Shown here in pieces: positions 27,364-36,138 of a stretch of 64,000 nt of DNA (its first letter is position 1; each line of letters begins with the position of its first letter). Under the pieces are notes generated by a model. The model searched no databases, had not been told where the DNA came from, and saw nothing but the letters and a program-made list of their open reading frames with translations. Made by a program: the position numbers and the translations under genes. The DNA is from CAVSVP01 sp963731125 (GTDB lineage Bacteria > Pseudomonadota > Gammaproteobacteria > Competibacterales > Competibacteraceae). The stretch is taken from positions 62,001 through 126,000 of the forward strand of contig CAVSVP010000033.1 of NCBI GenBank assembly GCA_963731125.1. Reading direction: 5' to 3'.

Positions 27364-27447
27364 CGGCGTATCGTTGAAAAATGACTCATGCTGAGGCGCG
27401 GCCTCTATCTGATTTAGTGGACCGCAACGGGAAAACCGAGAGTGCCG

Positions 27448-27657
27448 TTACGATGATTGCCTCAATAATTCCAGAATTCCTTCATATCCTTTTTGGTAAA
27501 GGTGCTCACTAGCCATTTGTTCCATCTGGGAATTGGCCGTTAGGCCGAACCCGTCCACCCACCGATTCATAAAATTGAAAAAGGCGCAGACCAGGGCTGC
27601 ATGACAGAGGGCCGTTTCATCCCAGCCCGCCTCGTAGCGGGTTACAGCTCTCGTAAA
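27448..27657 (-). pseudogene. 3' remnant of an AhpD-like peroxidase-related gene
   Basis: About 70 codons encode the C-terminal helices of a carboxymuconolactone decarboxylase/AhpD-like protein (FTRAVTRYEAGWDE, ALVCAFFNFMNRWVDGFGL). The catalytic CX2C part is absent. Upstream, the same DNA becomes the end of the membrane protein gene in another frame, so a deletion joined the two near 27657. Confidence 0.6.
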
Positions 27658-28220
27658 TAGTGCATATTGGTTCTTCTCCCATTGAGTACCAGCGTTCCCA
27701 ATAAAAGCATGATAGCAATCGGTACCAGCACGCCAAACAAGGCGATAAGAGACGCCGATGCCTGAATGCCGAGCACGAGCAGAATGATGGGACCGCAACA
27801 GGCGGATCCTGCGATAAGGGCTGGCAGCGATGAAAAAAAACCCAGCGTCGGATTTCCATAACAGACTTTGGGTTGGACGATGGCGATATAACTCAGCGCA
27901 ATATTCAGTCCCACTAAGACGGCAAGAACAACGGCAAACAGGAGATTAACGGGAGAAAAAAGATAGGTCATAAAGGGAAGCTTTACCATGGCAATCGCTT
28001 CAAAATAAAACGGCGATATTTGCTTAAAGAGAATAGCGAACGGTTGTGAGCTTGTTCGCACAGCAAAATCATTTTGCCAACGGTGAAAGCCAAGATCACC
28101 GATGGCAAAGAGATAAAGCAGCAGATAAAGGGCGGATGAAACCAAAAATACCCTACGTGTCCGCCGTTTTTGTACGATGAACTGCATAAGAGAGATCAAT
28201 TGGTTGATAAAATTACTCAT
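27642..28220 (-). CDS. Membrane protein with MerT-like cysteine pair
   Basis: About 192 residues from the ATG at 28220, which overlaps the DUF3179 stop by 8 bp (ATGAGTAA), so the two are translationally coupled. Around five hydrophobic segments are visible. LIAGSACCGPIILLVLG carries a vicinal Cys pair followed by Gly-Pro, like the first-helix CC motif of MerT-type metal transporters, but here it is in the fourth segment. I do not recognise the family; metal or thiol transport is a guess. The C terminus (TNMHYLREL) may have been altered by the junction with the downstream AhpD remnant. Confidence 0.7.
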   Translation of the reverse strand: MSNFINQLISLMQFIVQKRRTRRVFLVSSALYLLLYLFAIGDLGFHRWQNDFAVRTSSQPFAILFKQISPFYFEAIAMVKLPFMTYLFSPVNLLFAVVLAVLVGLNIALSYIAIVQPKVCYGNPTLGFFSSLPALIAGSACCGPIILLVLGIQASASLIALFGVLVPIAIMLLLGTLVLNGRRTNMHYLREL

Positions 28221-29292
28221 AGACGCTCGTCTCCGGGTAAAACGCCGACCAAGCGAACCACATGGCATCGAATGTGTTGACTTTCTCAAGGGGTATCGCG
28301 TCCGCTTTCCATTGAGCTTCTTGGTGAATAAAACGTCCGTCTTTAGAGATAAACTCTTGCTGGCCCGGATTTTTGTAGAGATAGGCGGTATCGAGTCCGG
28401 GATCGTAAAAAGCGGTGTAGAGCGTTCCTCCGCTTTCTCCGCTGATCAGTTTTTGCGCTTGCAGCGCCTCTTTCTTAAAGGCGATAGCGCTATCCTCGGT
28501 GCGTGCACCCATGACCACCTCTTTCGGGTCGAAGCGCGCATCGCTATGCAATGTCGGAAATAACGTAGGGCTTCCTTCCTGGTAATAACCGCCCATTGGG
28601 TTATAGGATCCATAGGGATCGCGGTGGTAATTTCTGAAATAGCCGGTATCTGTTGAAAGTACCATCGTCTCTGGATGGGCATCTTGCCAGCGCTGCCAAG
28701 TCGTCCAGATGAGCCTGAACTCTGCCAGGGACTTTCCTTTAAATGGGCCGCTGACTGCCGTGCCGAGAATTTGTGGCCAGCGGCTGTCCGTGGTGCGGTC
28801 ATACATAATCAAGTTGCTGTTGACGAGGTTGCCGGACACACCCAAGGTTGTGTCGCCGCGCTTAAACCCGATGGCGGTACCGGTCAACGGGCAGTAGGTA
28901 ACGCTGACGTTTTCCTTGTCGAAGCGATCGTTGACGATTTCATGCCATACCAAAATTTTCTGTGGATACGCCTTTGCCTGGTTATGTAATACAACGCCGA
29001 ACACGATATCGTTTGGACTAAGAAAACGGTCCGCTTCATCCGCAGAAACGAATTGGGGTTTATCAATGGCAGGAATTCCATCTTTTCCCGGTCCGCCCGA
29101 AAGGGCATTCTGAGCATAGGTTTCCAACGGAAAAGAGAGCGGAACAGAGGCTTTTGTGACAGGAAGGTTCATCTTGTCATTGGCTTTTTTTGGTTCGTTG
29201 GAATGAGAATCAGCCGCTAATCGCCCGGCTATCACCAGGCTGATGACAAGAACGATCGCTAAGCTGCTGAAAATGATAGAAACCCGTTTCAT
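28213..29292 (-). CDS. DUF3179 domain-containing protein
   Basis: 359 residues from ATG at 29292, which has an excellent ribosome site (AAGGAGG, 5-base spacing). An N-terminal hydrophobic segment (residues 4-24) acts as signal or anchor. The rest is DUF3179: NDIVFGVVLHNQAKAYPQ, WHEIVND, VSVTYCPLTGTAIGF, FGVSGNL-like LGVSGNLVNSNLIMYDR, and WPQILGTAVSGPFKGK. The conserved Cys in TYCPLTG is present. The function of DUF3179 is unknown; the protein is extracytoplasmic. Confidence 0.88.
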   Translation of the reverse strand: MKRVSIIFSSLAIVLVISLVIAGRLAADSHSNEPKKANDKMNLPVTKASVPLSFPLETYAQNALSGGPGKDGIPAIDKPQFVSADEADRFLSPNDIVFGVVLHNQAKAYPQKILVWHEIVNDRFDKENVSVTYCPLTGTAIGFKRGDTTLGVSGNLVNSNLIMYDRTTDSRWPQILGTAVSGPFKGKSLAEFRLIWTTWQRWQDAHPETMVLSTDTGYFRNYHRDPYGSYNPMGGYYQEGSPTLFPTLHSDARFDPKEVVMGARTEDSAIAFKKEALQAQKLISGESGGTLYTAFYDPGLDTAYLYKNPGQQEFISKDGRFIHQEAQWKADAIPLEKVNTFDAMWFAWSAFYPETSVYE

Positions 29293-29608
29293 TCTGACCT
29301 CCTTAGATGGTCCATACGAATGGCATAATGCATGCTGTGATTTCTTCTGACTGACCCACCGGGGTCTTACGGAGCGGCTTATTGAGTTATACGGATAACG
29401 ACGTTTTTTGGATGTTCCCAGCAAGGGTTGAGAAGACCCTTAGCGTGGTTACGTCTTGTTGCAATGCGTCGACGGCTCGGCCTTGTTTTTTGCATCTACT
29501 AGAGATTCGCTCTCGTATATATCCGAACCTTTATCCATTGTTCCTTAGCTAAGTCAGGCGTTGCGTGTCGCCGATATCGGGTAAGGTACCGAGATTAGGA
29601 GATGACTT
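29293..29608. other. Intergenic region between divergent genes
   Basis: 316 bp between the DUF3179 gene and a DUF547 gene transcribed away from it. It must hold two promoters. I see no RNA gene, repeat or convincing operator. Confidence 0.5.
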
Positions 29609-30433
29609 GTGCCGTTTCACTCACTTATCCGACTATCTCTCATTTTCTGGCTGGCAACGTCTTCCGCCGTGGCCGCCCCCAAGGCCAAGCTTTGGGATCG
29701 CTGGCTGAGCCATGATCCCCAGGCAACATTGCAGGTGGACCATAGCTCCTGGAGCCGTTTCCTCAGTACTTACCTTGTTCCGGGGAAGGATGGTGTTAAT
29801 CGCTTGACCTACGGACAGGTGGCGCCGGCGGATCGGTTTATTCTGGAGCGCTATATAACCAGTCTGGCAAACACCCCCGTCAGTCAGCTCAATCGGTCAG
29901 AGCAAAAAGCGTTTTGGATCAATCTCTACAATGTCCTGACGGTAACGGTGGTGCTGGACCATTATCCGGTGGAAAGCATCCGGGACATTGATATTTCACC
30001 AGGGTTTTTTGCCAATGGGCCTTGGGGAAAAAAGCTAGTCCATATCGAAGGGGAGACGATAAGTTTGGATGATATTGAACATCGTATTCTGCGCCCTATC
30101 TGGAAAGACCCACGAATTCACTACGGGGTCAACTGTGCATCCATCGGTTGCCCTAACCTCCAGCCCCAGGCTTATACGGCGGAGAGTACTGATGCACTCT
30201 TGGATAAAGGGGCGCGGGACTACATCAATCATTCCCGTGGAGTCCTAATAGCAAGTAATAAACTAATCGTATCCAGCATCTATGATTGGTTTATGGAGGA
30301 CTTCGGCGGCAATGATAAGGGTGTTATTGCCCATTTGCAGCGCTACGCTGAGCCGAGCTTAAGAGAACAGCTGCAGCGCTTTAGCCGGATTTCCGATCAT
30401 GAATATGATTGGTCATTGAACGATATCAGGTAG
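29609..30433 (+). CDS. DUF547 domain-containing exported protein
   Basis: 274 residues starting with GTG, AGGAGA upstream. A signal peptide ends near residue 23 (SSAVAAPK). DUF547 hallmarks: FWINLYNVLTVTVVLDHYP, IEHRILRPIW, IHYGVNCASIGCPNL and a C-terminal YDWFMEDFGG. The Cys pair in CASIGC and nearby His suggest a papain-like fold or metal site, but the activity is not known. A second DUF547 gene lies at 36139-36918 on the other strand. Confidence 0.87.
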   Translation: MPFHSLIRLSLIFWLATSSAVAAPKAKLWDRWLSHDPQATLQVDHSSWSRFLSTYLVPGKDGVNRLTYGQVAPADRFILERYITSLANTPVSQLNRSEQKAFWINLYNVLTVTVVLDHYPVESIRDIDISPGFFANGPWGKKLVHIEGETISLDDIEHRILRPIWKDPRIHYGVNCASIGCPNLQPQAYTAESTDALLDKGARDYINHSRGVLIASNKLIVSSIYDWFMEDFGGNDKGVIAHLQRYAEPSLREQLQRFSRISDHEYDWSLNDIR

Positions 30434-30590
30434 CACAGGCACAAGCTTGTGAAGCTGCACTGAGCGTGACCAGTATAAGCTCAGACCGGCGCCAAGCTTA
30501 GGTGCCAAGAAAACAGCGGTGATTTTGGCAGGTATTTCCTTCAATTTAAGCGTTGTAAAACCCGGCGCAACCTTTGAGAGGTAAAAAGTC

Positions 30591-31130
30591 ATGAGTGATT
30601 TTACGGTTCACACACCAGAAAGCGCGCCTCAGGCAGCGAAAGATACGCTAAACAGCTTGGAGAAGTCGTTGGGAATGGTCCCCAACTTGGCCTGGGTTAT
30701 GGCCGAAGCTCCGGCGTTGCTGAGAGGCTACTTTACCTTAAATGATATTTTTGAGCAGTCTTCCTTTTCTCCCGGCGAGTGTCAGGTGGTATCTCTGTGT
30801 ATCAGTGCTTGGAACCGGTGTCATTATTGCGTGCCGGCCCATTCTGTCCTGGCCAAAGCGGCGAAGGTACCGCCGGAGGTGGTGGCGGCGATTCGTGAGG
30901 ACCATTCGATTCCCGATAAAAAATTGGAAGGCCTGAGGCACTTTATTAACACCATGCTGGAAAAGCAAGGTCGGCCCAACGAGAGGGATCTTCAGGCTTT
31001 CTATGAAACCGGTTATACCCAGGCGAATGTGCTGGAGGTAATTCTGGGCATTGGCCTAAATACGCTCTCGAATTACACCAACCATATCGCTAATACGCCC
31101 CTCGACAAGGCCTATGCCGATAAGGCCTAG
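30591..31130 (+). CDS. Carboxymuconolactone decarboxylase/AhpD-like protein
   Basis: 179 residues, all-helical AhpD-like fold. The redox motif is CHYCVPAHSVLAKAAKV, giving CX2C followed four residues later by the His used as proton relay. Such proteins reduce peroxides or act as disulfide reductases in the cytoplasm. Preceded by GAGAGG about 8 bases before the ATG. It lies in a run of + strand genes leading to the propeller/P460 pair, 85 bp before the next gene. Confidence 0.88.
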   Translation: MSDFTVHTPESAPQAAKDTLNSLEKSLGMVPNLAWVMAEAPALLRGYFTLNDIFEQSSFSPGECQVVSLCISAWNRCHYCVPAHSVLAKAAKVPPEVVAAIREDHSIPDKKLEGLRHFINTMLEKQGRPNERDLQAFYETGYTQANVLEVILGIGLNTLSNYTNHIANTPLDKAYADKA

Positions 31131-31215
31131 GCTTGGCAAAACTATAGATAACGTGCAACCAAAGCCCTATCGGCTACGTAACTATATTAATGGTTAAGAG
31201 AAGGATAGCGGTAAC

Positions 31216-32256
31216 GTGCTGCCAATGGCTAACAAAACGAGAGCGACGCTGCATATTCTAGGAAGCACTCTCGCAATGGCCGTGTTTGCAACGGCTTGGG
31301 CAGAGGCTCGGTATCCCGTTAATCCCACGATAAGGGATAAAGCCATCTATGTGGGACAGCATGGGGTGACGCGCTTTGACCTGACTTCTCTGAAGCCGCG
31401 CTGGGCCGCTCTGCCAGGGCAGTTTACCGATGCCCCTGTGGTAGTGGAAGGTGCCGTTTTAATCGGCAGCAGTTCTGGACTTTATGCATTGGATTTCGAT
31501 AGCGGTGCACTCTTGTGGCGGATTCCCTCCTCAGCGCGACTGTTTTCCCCCTCGGTAGCCGATGGTATTGCGTATGTCGGTGGCGAAGACGGCTCGTTAC
31601 GGGCCGTGGCCGTTGCGACCGGAAAGGTATTATGGTTTCGCCGCTTCGCCGGCTGGATCTATCCCCCGGCCATTGTCGGCAACCGGTTGGTGGTTGGCGG
31701 TAAAGCACACCGCTTATATGGTCTGGCTGTCGCCAGCGGAGACGTATTATGGGAGATTCCCTTAAACCAGGAACTGGTGTATCGCCCGGTCGCGATAGGC
31801 AATGGAAACGTGGTAGTGAGCACCTTCGCCGGTGAAATTCTGGCACTCTCGGCCGCAGATGGTAGGCGGCGCTGGCAGGTTCAAGATACGGTGGCTAACT
31901 TGAGTCCTGTGGTGGCAAACAAACGCCTCTATTTTCGTACCTTCGGCGGCCTTCTCAAGGTCCGTAGCCAAACCGATGGCGCGTTGCGCTGGCAGATGCC
32001 TCTCCAAGATCTCCTGGATCATCCTATCCAGGTCTACCGTGAGTGGGTGGTGGCTATCGATGACGCCGGCAGGCTTACCATCCTCCACGCCGAAACCGGT
32101 CAACAGCTTGCACAATATGATACGCAGTCCAGGTCCATTGGTGGCCCGGGTCTGAGCGACGATCAGATTGTGCTGTTTACAGACGGCGGAGGGACGCAAC
32201 CGCGGCCTCGGCCGACTGTGGTGACGTGGGCGACTCTGCAACTAGAGGAGAGATGA
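31216..32256 (+). CDS. Exported PQQ-like beta-propeller protein
   Basis: 346 residues; start GTG at 31216 with AAGGA upstream, or ATG at 31225. Signal peptide to about residue 31 (TAWAEARY). The mature part has about seven blades with repeated LYALDFDSGALLWR, LRAVAVATGKVLW, LYGLAVASGDVLWE, ILALSAADGRRRW motifs typical of PQQ-dehydrogenase-like and BamB-like propellers. The active-site Cys pair of PQQ alcohol dehydrogenases is absent. Its stop overlaps the P460 start, suggesting they act together in the periplasm. Confidence 0.87.
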   Translation: MLPMANKTRATLHILGSTLAMAVFATAWAEARYPVNPTIRDKAIYVGQHGVTRFDLTSLKPRWAALPGQFTDAPVVVEGAVLIGSSSGLYALDFDSGALLWRIPSSARLFSPSVADGIAYVGGEDGSLRAVAVATGKVLWFRRFAGWIYPPAIVGNRLVVGGKAHRLYGLAVASGDVLWEIPLNQELVYRPVAIGNGNVVVSTFAGEILALSAADGRRRWQVQDTVANLSPVVANKRLYFRTFGGLLKVRSQTDGALRWQMPLQDLLDHPIQVYREWVVAIDDAGRLTILHAETGQQLAQYDTQSRSIGGPGLSDDQIVLFTDGGGTQPRPRPTVVTWATLQLEER

Positions 32257-32831
32257 CGATGGCATATAAAACCCGGTTTATAGCAGCGCTTACGGGCGTG
32301 TTCGTTGGAATTTTCACCATCTATTGTGCGGCGCAAGAGGGTTCCGACAAGGCTCCGTTTGGAGGACAGGAAGACGTTGCTTATGCTGAGCAACTGTGGC
32401 AGACCCTGGTCAAGGCCAATCTCGCCGGTGACGAAGCCATTTTGGCAGTTCCTTATGCCGGTCAACATCCCCATGGGGCCGTATTGGAAACCTTGTCTTA
32501 CGATAAGCTTAATGTAGCGGATCACACCGGGCCGGTGATCGTAAAGCGTAACTACGGAGGTGAGGATGTCAGCAAGGAAAAAGTGGCCAACCATCCCAAC
32601 GAATATTTAGGTGCCGTCACGGTGATGTACCAACGTGAGGAAGGCTACGACCCGGAAAACAATAACTGGTTTTGGGCCAAATATAAACCCGATGGCTCAC
32701 TGGAGCAGAATCCTAAAGGCATGTCGTTGGCTGGCCGCGTCGCCAAGGGGGCGCCCCAGGGCTGCATCGCCTGTCACTCGTCGGCGCCCGGGAATGATCT
32801 GGTCTTTAATAATAACCGCTACGCTCGATAA
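32253..32831 (+). CDS. Cytochrome P460-family c-type heme protein
   Basis: 192 residues; the ATG at 32253 overlaps the propeller stop (ATGA) and has GAGGAGAG upstream. A signal peptide ends at about residue 24 (CAAQEGSD). The domain includes HPHGAVLETLSY, GAVTVMYQREEGYDPENNNWFWAKYKPDG and, near the C terminus, the heme c motif CIACH. P460 proteins oxidise hydroxylamine or detoxify NO, using a heme cross-linked to a lysine; which lysine is involved cannot be told here. The same fold also occurs in cytochrome c'-beta, which binds NO/CO without that cross-link. Confidence 0.87.
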   Translation: MTMAYKTRFIAALTGVFVGIFTIYCAAQEGSDKAPFGGQEDVAYAEQLWQTLVKANLAGDEAILAVPYAGQHPHGAVLETLSYDKLNVADHTGPVIVKRNYGGEDVSKEKVANHPNEYLGAVTVMYQREEGYDPENNNWFWAKYKPDGSLEQNPKGMSLAGRVAKGAPQGCIACHSSAPGNDLVFNNNRYAR

Positions 32832-33073
32832 GCCTTAAATCTTTATCGCTTGCAAGGGCGGCCCGATTCACCCCGTGCTTGCAAGCCATGTCTCCATTCC
32901 AAACGCAGATCACTATGTCATGCTAGATCAACCAGAAGCCATGGCGCGGCAGCTCTCGTGCTTTTTGACGATGGAATGACGCCTGTTATCCGAATCAGGC
33001 GGTTTTTGTCATCGACCCACCGGTTGAGCCGTTCTAGATTAACACCCGAATATACTAAACATGAGGTAAAGGA

Positions 33074-34609
33074 ATGGGTCTGGATTCACTTTCAGCCATC
33101 TATTTTTGGGGCTTTTTGTTTCTGTACGGAATAGTGATGTACTGGATTTCACCGAGGGCCAAGACTCCGGCCAGCTTTTTTCAAGGTTTTGACCGTCAGG
33201 GTCGTGCGGCCTCCCGGTGGTCGTTGACGACCAGCATCTTTATCACTCTCGGTTCGCTCATTTTTATAATGTATTGAATTTTAAAATGAATTTTAACAAT
33301 TTTCGGGAATAAAGCATTTATTTCCGATATAACTTATTGAATTATAAAATCTTTTAAAAAAATGAGCGAACCGAGGGTTATCAGTTGGATCTTTGCCAAA
33401 TCCGTCACCAACGCGGCAAACCTGGGGGCGGCTTATGGCATCGTAGGTGGATTGGCCTATGCCGCTTACTGGTTGTCCATCCCGGTGGCGGGTGTCGTGA
33501 TTTACCGGCTGCGTACTCGGGAAGGCGCCAGCGGTCTGGTGCCGTTTCTGATCACCAAGTACGGTCATTTCGCCGCCTTAGCCTTTACCTTAGCCATTTT
33601 GGTGCGGTTGTATAACGAGATCTGGAGCAATACGGCCGTGGTTGGCGGCTATTTTGGCGCTCCCGGCGGTCTGCCCTTTATCGCTGCGGCCCTGATCTTT
33701 ACCGCCTTTACCTTGTTTTACAGCATCAAGGGGGGCTTGCGCAGTTCCATCTTTACCGATGTTATTCAGGCGGGAATCTTTGTCTTTTTTCTGGCGACCA
33801 TTCTATTTTTCATTCTGCCAAGACACTCTTGGGGGGATTTAGTTGGCGCAGGCCGCTTTCAACTGAATGCCGGCATGGACTTGCTGTTGGTGGCCATACT
33901 GCAAATGGTCAGCTACCCTTTCCATGATCCTGTGCTAACCGATCGTGGATTCGTGACGGAAGAAAAAACCATGCTCAAAGCCTTTGTCGTGGCGGGTGTT
34001 CTGGGTTTCTTCTGTATTCTCGGTTTTAGTTTAGTAGGCGTACATGCCTATCTAGAGGGTCTTCTGGTTTCCGATAATGCACCGCTGGCCGTGGCCAAAG
34101 CCTTTGGGATGACGGCGCTCTTTGTGATGACGGTCATTATGATGACCTCGGCGGGCTCAACCTTGGACTCCACCTTTACTTCCTTGGCCAAATCCCTGGC
34201 GCGAGACGTTCCTACCCTGGCTGGACGCCGGTTCCATCACTCAGCGGTACGGATCGGCATTTGGATAATGATTGTGTTTGCCGTGCTGGGCAATCTTCCT
34301 ATGCTGGCGGGTACTGATATCCTCAAGGCAACGACGATCAGCGGTACCATGATCATGGGACTAGCGCCGATCTTTTTATTGCAGAGCTGGGTGCGCTATT
34401 CGCCCTTGAGTTTTCACTTAAGCTTTTGGCCCGGCATGCTCCTGGGGATTTTCTATGCAGCCGGTTTGATTCCTGAGTTATGGGCCATTGGTGAGGGTAA
34501 ATACGGTCTGTTATTAGGAACGAATCTCTACGGATTGATCTTGTGTACCACGGGTTTTCTATTGCCCCTGGCATTTCCGCCTCGCGCCCGCTGGGTCCAG
34601 GAGGGCTAG
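33074..34609 (+). pseudogene. Na+/solute symporter gene split by a MITE
   Basis: The 5' part, 33074-33245, encodes the first helix and loop (FYGIVMYWISPRAKT-type start, then SRWSLTTSIFI). The 3' part from 33378 encodes the remaining helices (SWIFAKSVTNAANLGAAYG, FYSIKGGLRSSIFTDVIQ, MTSAGSTLDSTFTSLAKSL), hallmarks of the SSF family. Removing the 132-bp insert and one copy of the 6-bp duplication restores a single frame of about 465 residues (SIFI joined to SWIF). As it stands, translation ends at a TGA inside the insert. An ATG at 33362, also inside the insert, could start a protein lacking helix 1, which is unlikely to work. Confidence 0.85.
33246..33377. mobile_element. 132-bp MITE inserted in a symporter gene
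   Basis: Terminal inverted repeats of 20 bp with one mismatch: CTCTCGGTTCGCTCATTTTT at 33246-33265 and its complement at 33358-33377. Flanked by the direct repeat TTATCA at 33240-33245 and 33378-33383, a 6-bp target duplication. The interior is AT-rich, non-coding, and holds a 16-bp direct repeat with one mismatch (33272-33287 and 33335-33350) and a small hairpin (33304-33326). The mobilising transposase is not recognised in this window. Confidence 0.85.
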
Positions 34610-34708
34610 GACATGCTTGCAAACGCTGATCGTGCCCCATCTATGCGGGGTTCTGCTCTAAACCCTAGCAAGCCGATGCGGTTAAGCCCATGGCATGTTC
34701 TGGAAACC

Positions 34709-36115
34709 CTAAGACCGCCACTTCAGGGGCAGCGTTGCTGTCAGCTTATCGAGGACTTTTCTCCGCGCTCGTCCTTTGAGGTGCTTAAGCTCATGGGCTT
34801 CGGGAGCAAGAGTTCGCGGTGTTTGCGCCGTATCATTGATGGCGCCGGTTAGCGGTTGCCAATAGCGTTGGTCTTGCCCCATCGCAAGGGGCACCGGCTG
34901 CAGAATATAGTGGTCGCGGTTGGCATTATATAAACACATGGAAAGCGGCCCTTGCGCGGTCATGGTCTTAAACACGCAGGCCTGGATACGTTCTCGTTCC
35001 AATGAATCGGCGTCCATAAAATTGTGGATAACAAAGGAAATCGTATTTATCCGGCCGCGCGCGGCAAGCAGGTTCTTTTTTATTTGCCACAGCTTTTTAC
35101 CCGCCCAAACGAAGCTCGGCAAAAGGTATCTTGGGTGAGTCACCAGCCAACTGGCAAACTGCTTTACCGTGGTCTGTGGATGAGCGCGGTCAAATACGAT
35201 ATGGGCGGTAGCGGGTTGTATCCGTTCAATAAAGGCTGGCTCATCGAGCAAATCATAAAGAGCACCGTTGACGGCCAAACACAAGCCATAGCGATTACAG
35301 TTTGGATGCCCTATGAGAGAGCTACCAAAGTTGATGGCAGCTGCGGCACCGCGCTGAATTTGCTGAGCGACGGTAGCGGGCGTGATGGTAGCACCTCTTC
35401 CCCTCGCAATGCCTCGCCCCGTGTCTGCCTGGAGCTGAAAGGAGGCGGTTCTTACCTTGCCGGCATGACTTTTGAAAAACTTTACCAAAGCAGGAATCTC
35501 GTGAAAATTGCCGTCATGGACGGTGGTATTAAACATCACCGATAGCGGCAAATCTCGGGTGCGGTCGATATACTGTTGACGGATCTCGTTAAGCTCGCTC
35601 TCAGTGCGATAACCTTTGCGGCCTTGCGTGGTATCCACATGAAAAGCGACATCCAGCAAACCCGCCTCTGCCAACTCTGCGAGTAACGAGCGGGTCGCTT
35701 TAATGCCGTTGGTCATTAACGTAGAACGCATACCCAACTGTTTGATCTTAGATACAATAATCCTCAGTTCATCGTGTTTTCTCAGGGTGGGATCGCCGCC
35801 GGTAATCTGCACGTCGGTATGGCGCCCATAGTAGCGGTAGATCATTTCGATACGCCGCAAGAGCTCTGCTACGGGGATATCTCGTATGGCCTCTGAATGC
35901 TCGGAAAGATAACAGAGGGTGCAATCGAGATTGCAGCGCTGGGTAATTTCCAAGGCCACACAACCAATGGGCCAGCGGCTGCCCATCTGCTGCTGGATTG
36001 ATCCGCAACCTGTCGCCTGCATCGCGTTCTGCGCCTTTGCCAAGCCAGTACAGCCCGCCGGAGGCAGTGGATCGGGTTGATAGGCCTGAATTTCTGTCCT
36101 GGTCAGGTAACGCAT
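34709..36115 (-). CDS. Radical SAM protein of unknown substrate
   Basis: 468 residues. The [4Fe-4S] motif is CNLDCTLC with C61, C65 and C68, followed by radical SAM barrel features ITGGDPTLR (SAM-binding GGE-like motif), LMTNGIK and VAFHVDTT. After the barrel there are further cysteines (HPNCNRYGLCLAVNG, about 275-290; IQACVFK and LSMCLYN, about 395-415), which could bind an extra cluster. The family resembles large radical SAM methyl-/lipid-modifying enzymes, but I cannot name it. It faces the symporter gene and follows a DUF547 gene on the same strand after 23 bp, so those two form an operon. Confidence 0.85.
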   Translation of the reverse strand: MRYLTRTEIQAYQPDPLPPAGCTGLAKAQNAMQATGCGSIQQQMGSRWPIGCVALEITQRCNLDCTLCYLSEHSEAIRDIPVAELLRRIEMIYRYYGRHTDVQITGGDPTLRKHDELRIIVSKIKQLGMRSTLMTNGIKATRSLLAELAEAGLLDVAFHVDTTQGRKGYRTESELNEIRQQYIDRTRDLPLSVMFNTTVHDGNFHEIPALVKFFKSHAGKVRTASFQLQADTGRGIARGRGATITPATVAQQIQRGAAAAINFGSSLIGHPNCNRYGLCLAVNGALYDLLDEPAFIERIQPATAHIVFDRAHPQTTVKQFASWLVTHPRYLLPSFVWAGKKLWQIKKNLLAARGRINTISFVIHNFMDADSLERERIQACVFKTMTAQGPLSMCLYNANRDHYILQPVPLAMGQDQRYWQPLTGAINDTAQTPRTLAPEAHELKHLKGRARRKVLDKLTATLPLKWRS

Positions 36116-36138
36116 AGCCGATTCCGAAGTAAGGTTGG

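Noticed and set aside
33362..34609. Separate intact symporter gene
   Set aside because: Its ATG lies inside the MITE and it lacks the first helix; the reading is better explained as the 3' part of a split gene.
35024..35545. 173-codon + strand frame
   Set aside because: Antisense to the radical SAM gene; no family features, and the minus-strand protein has full motifs.
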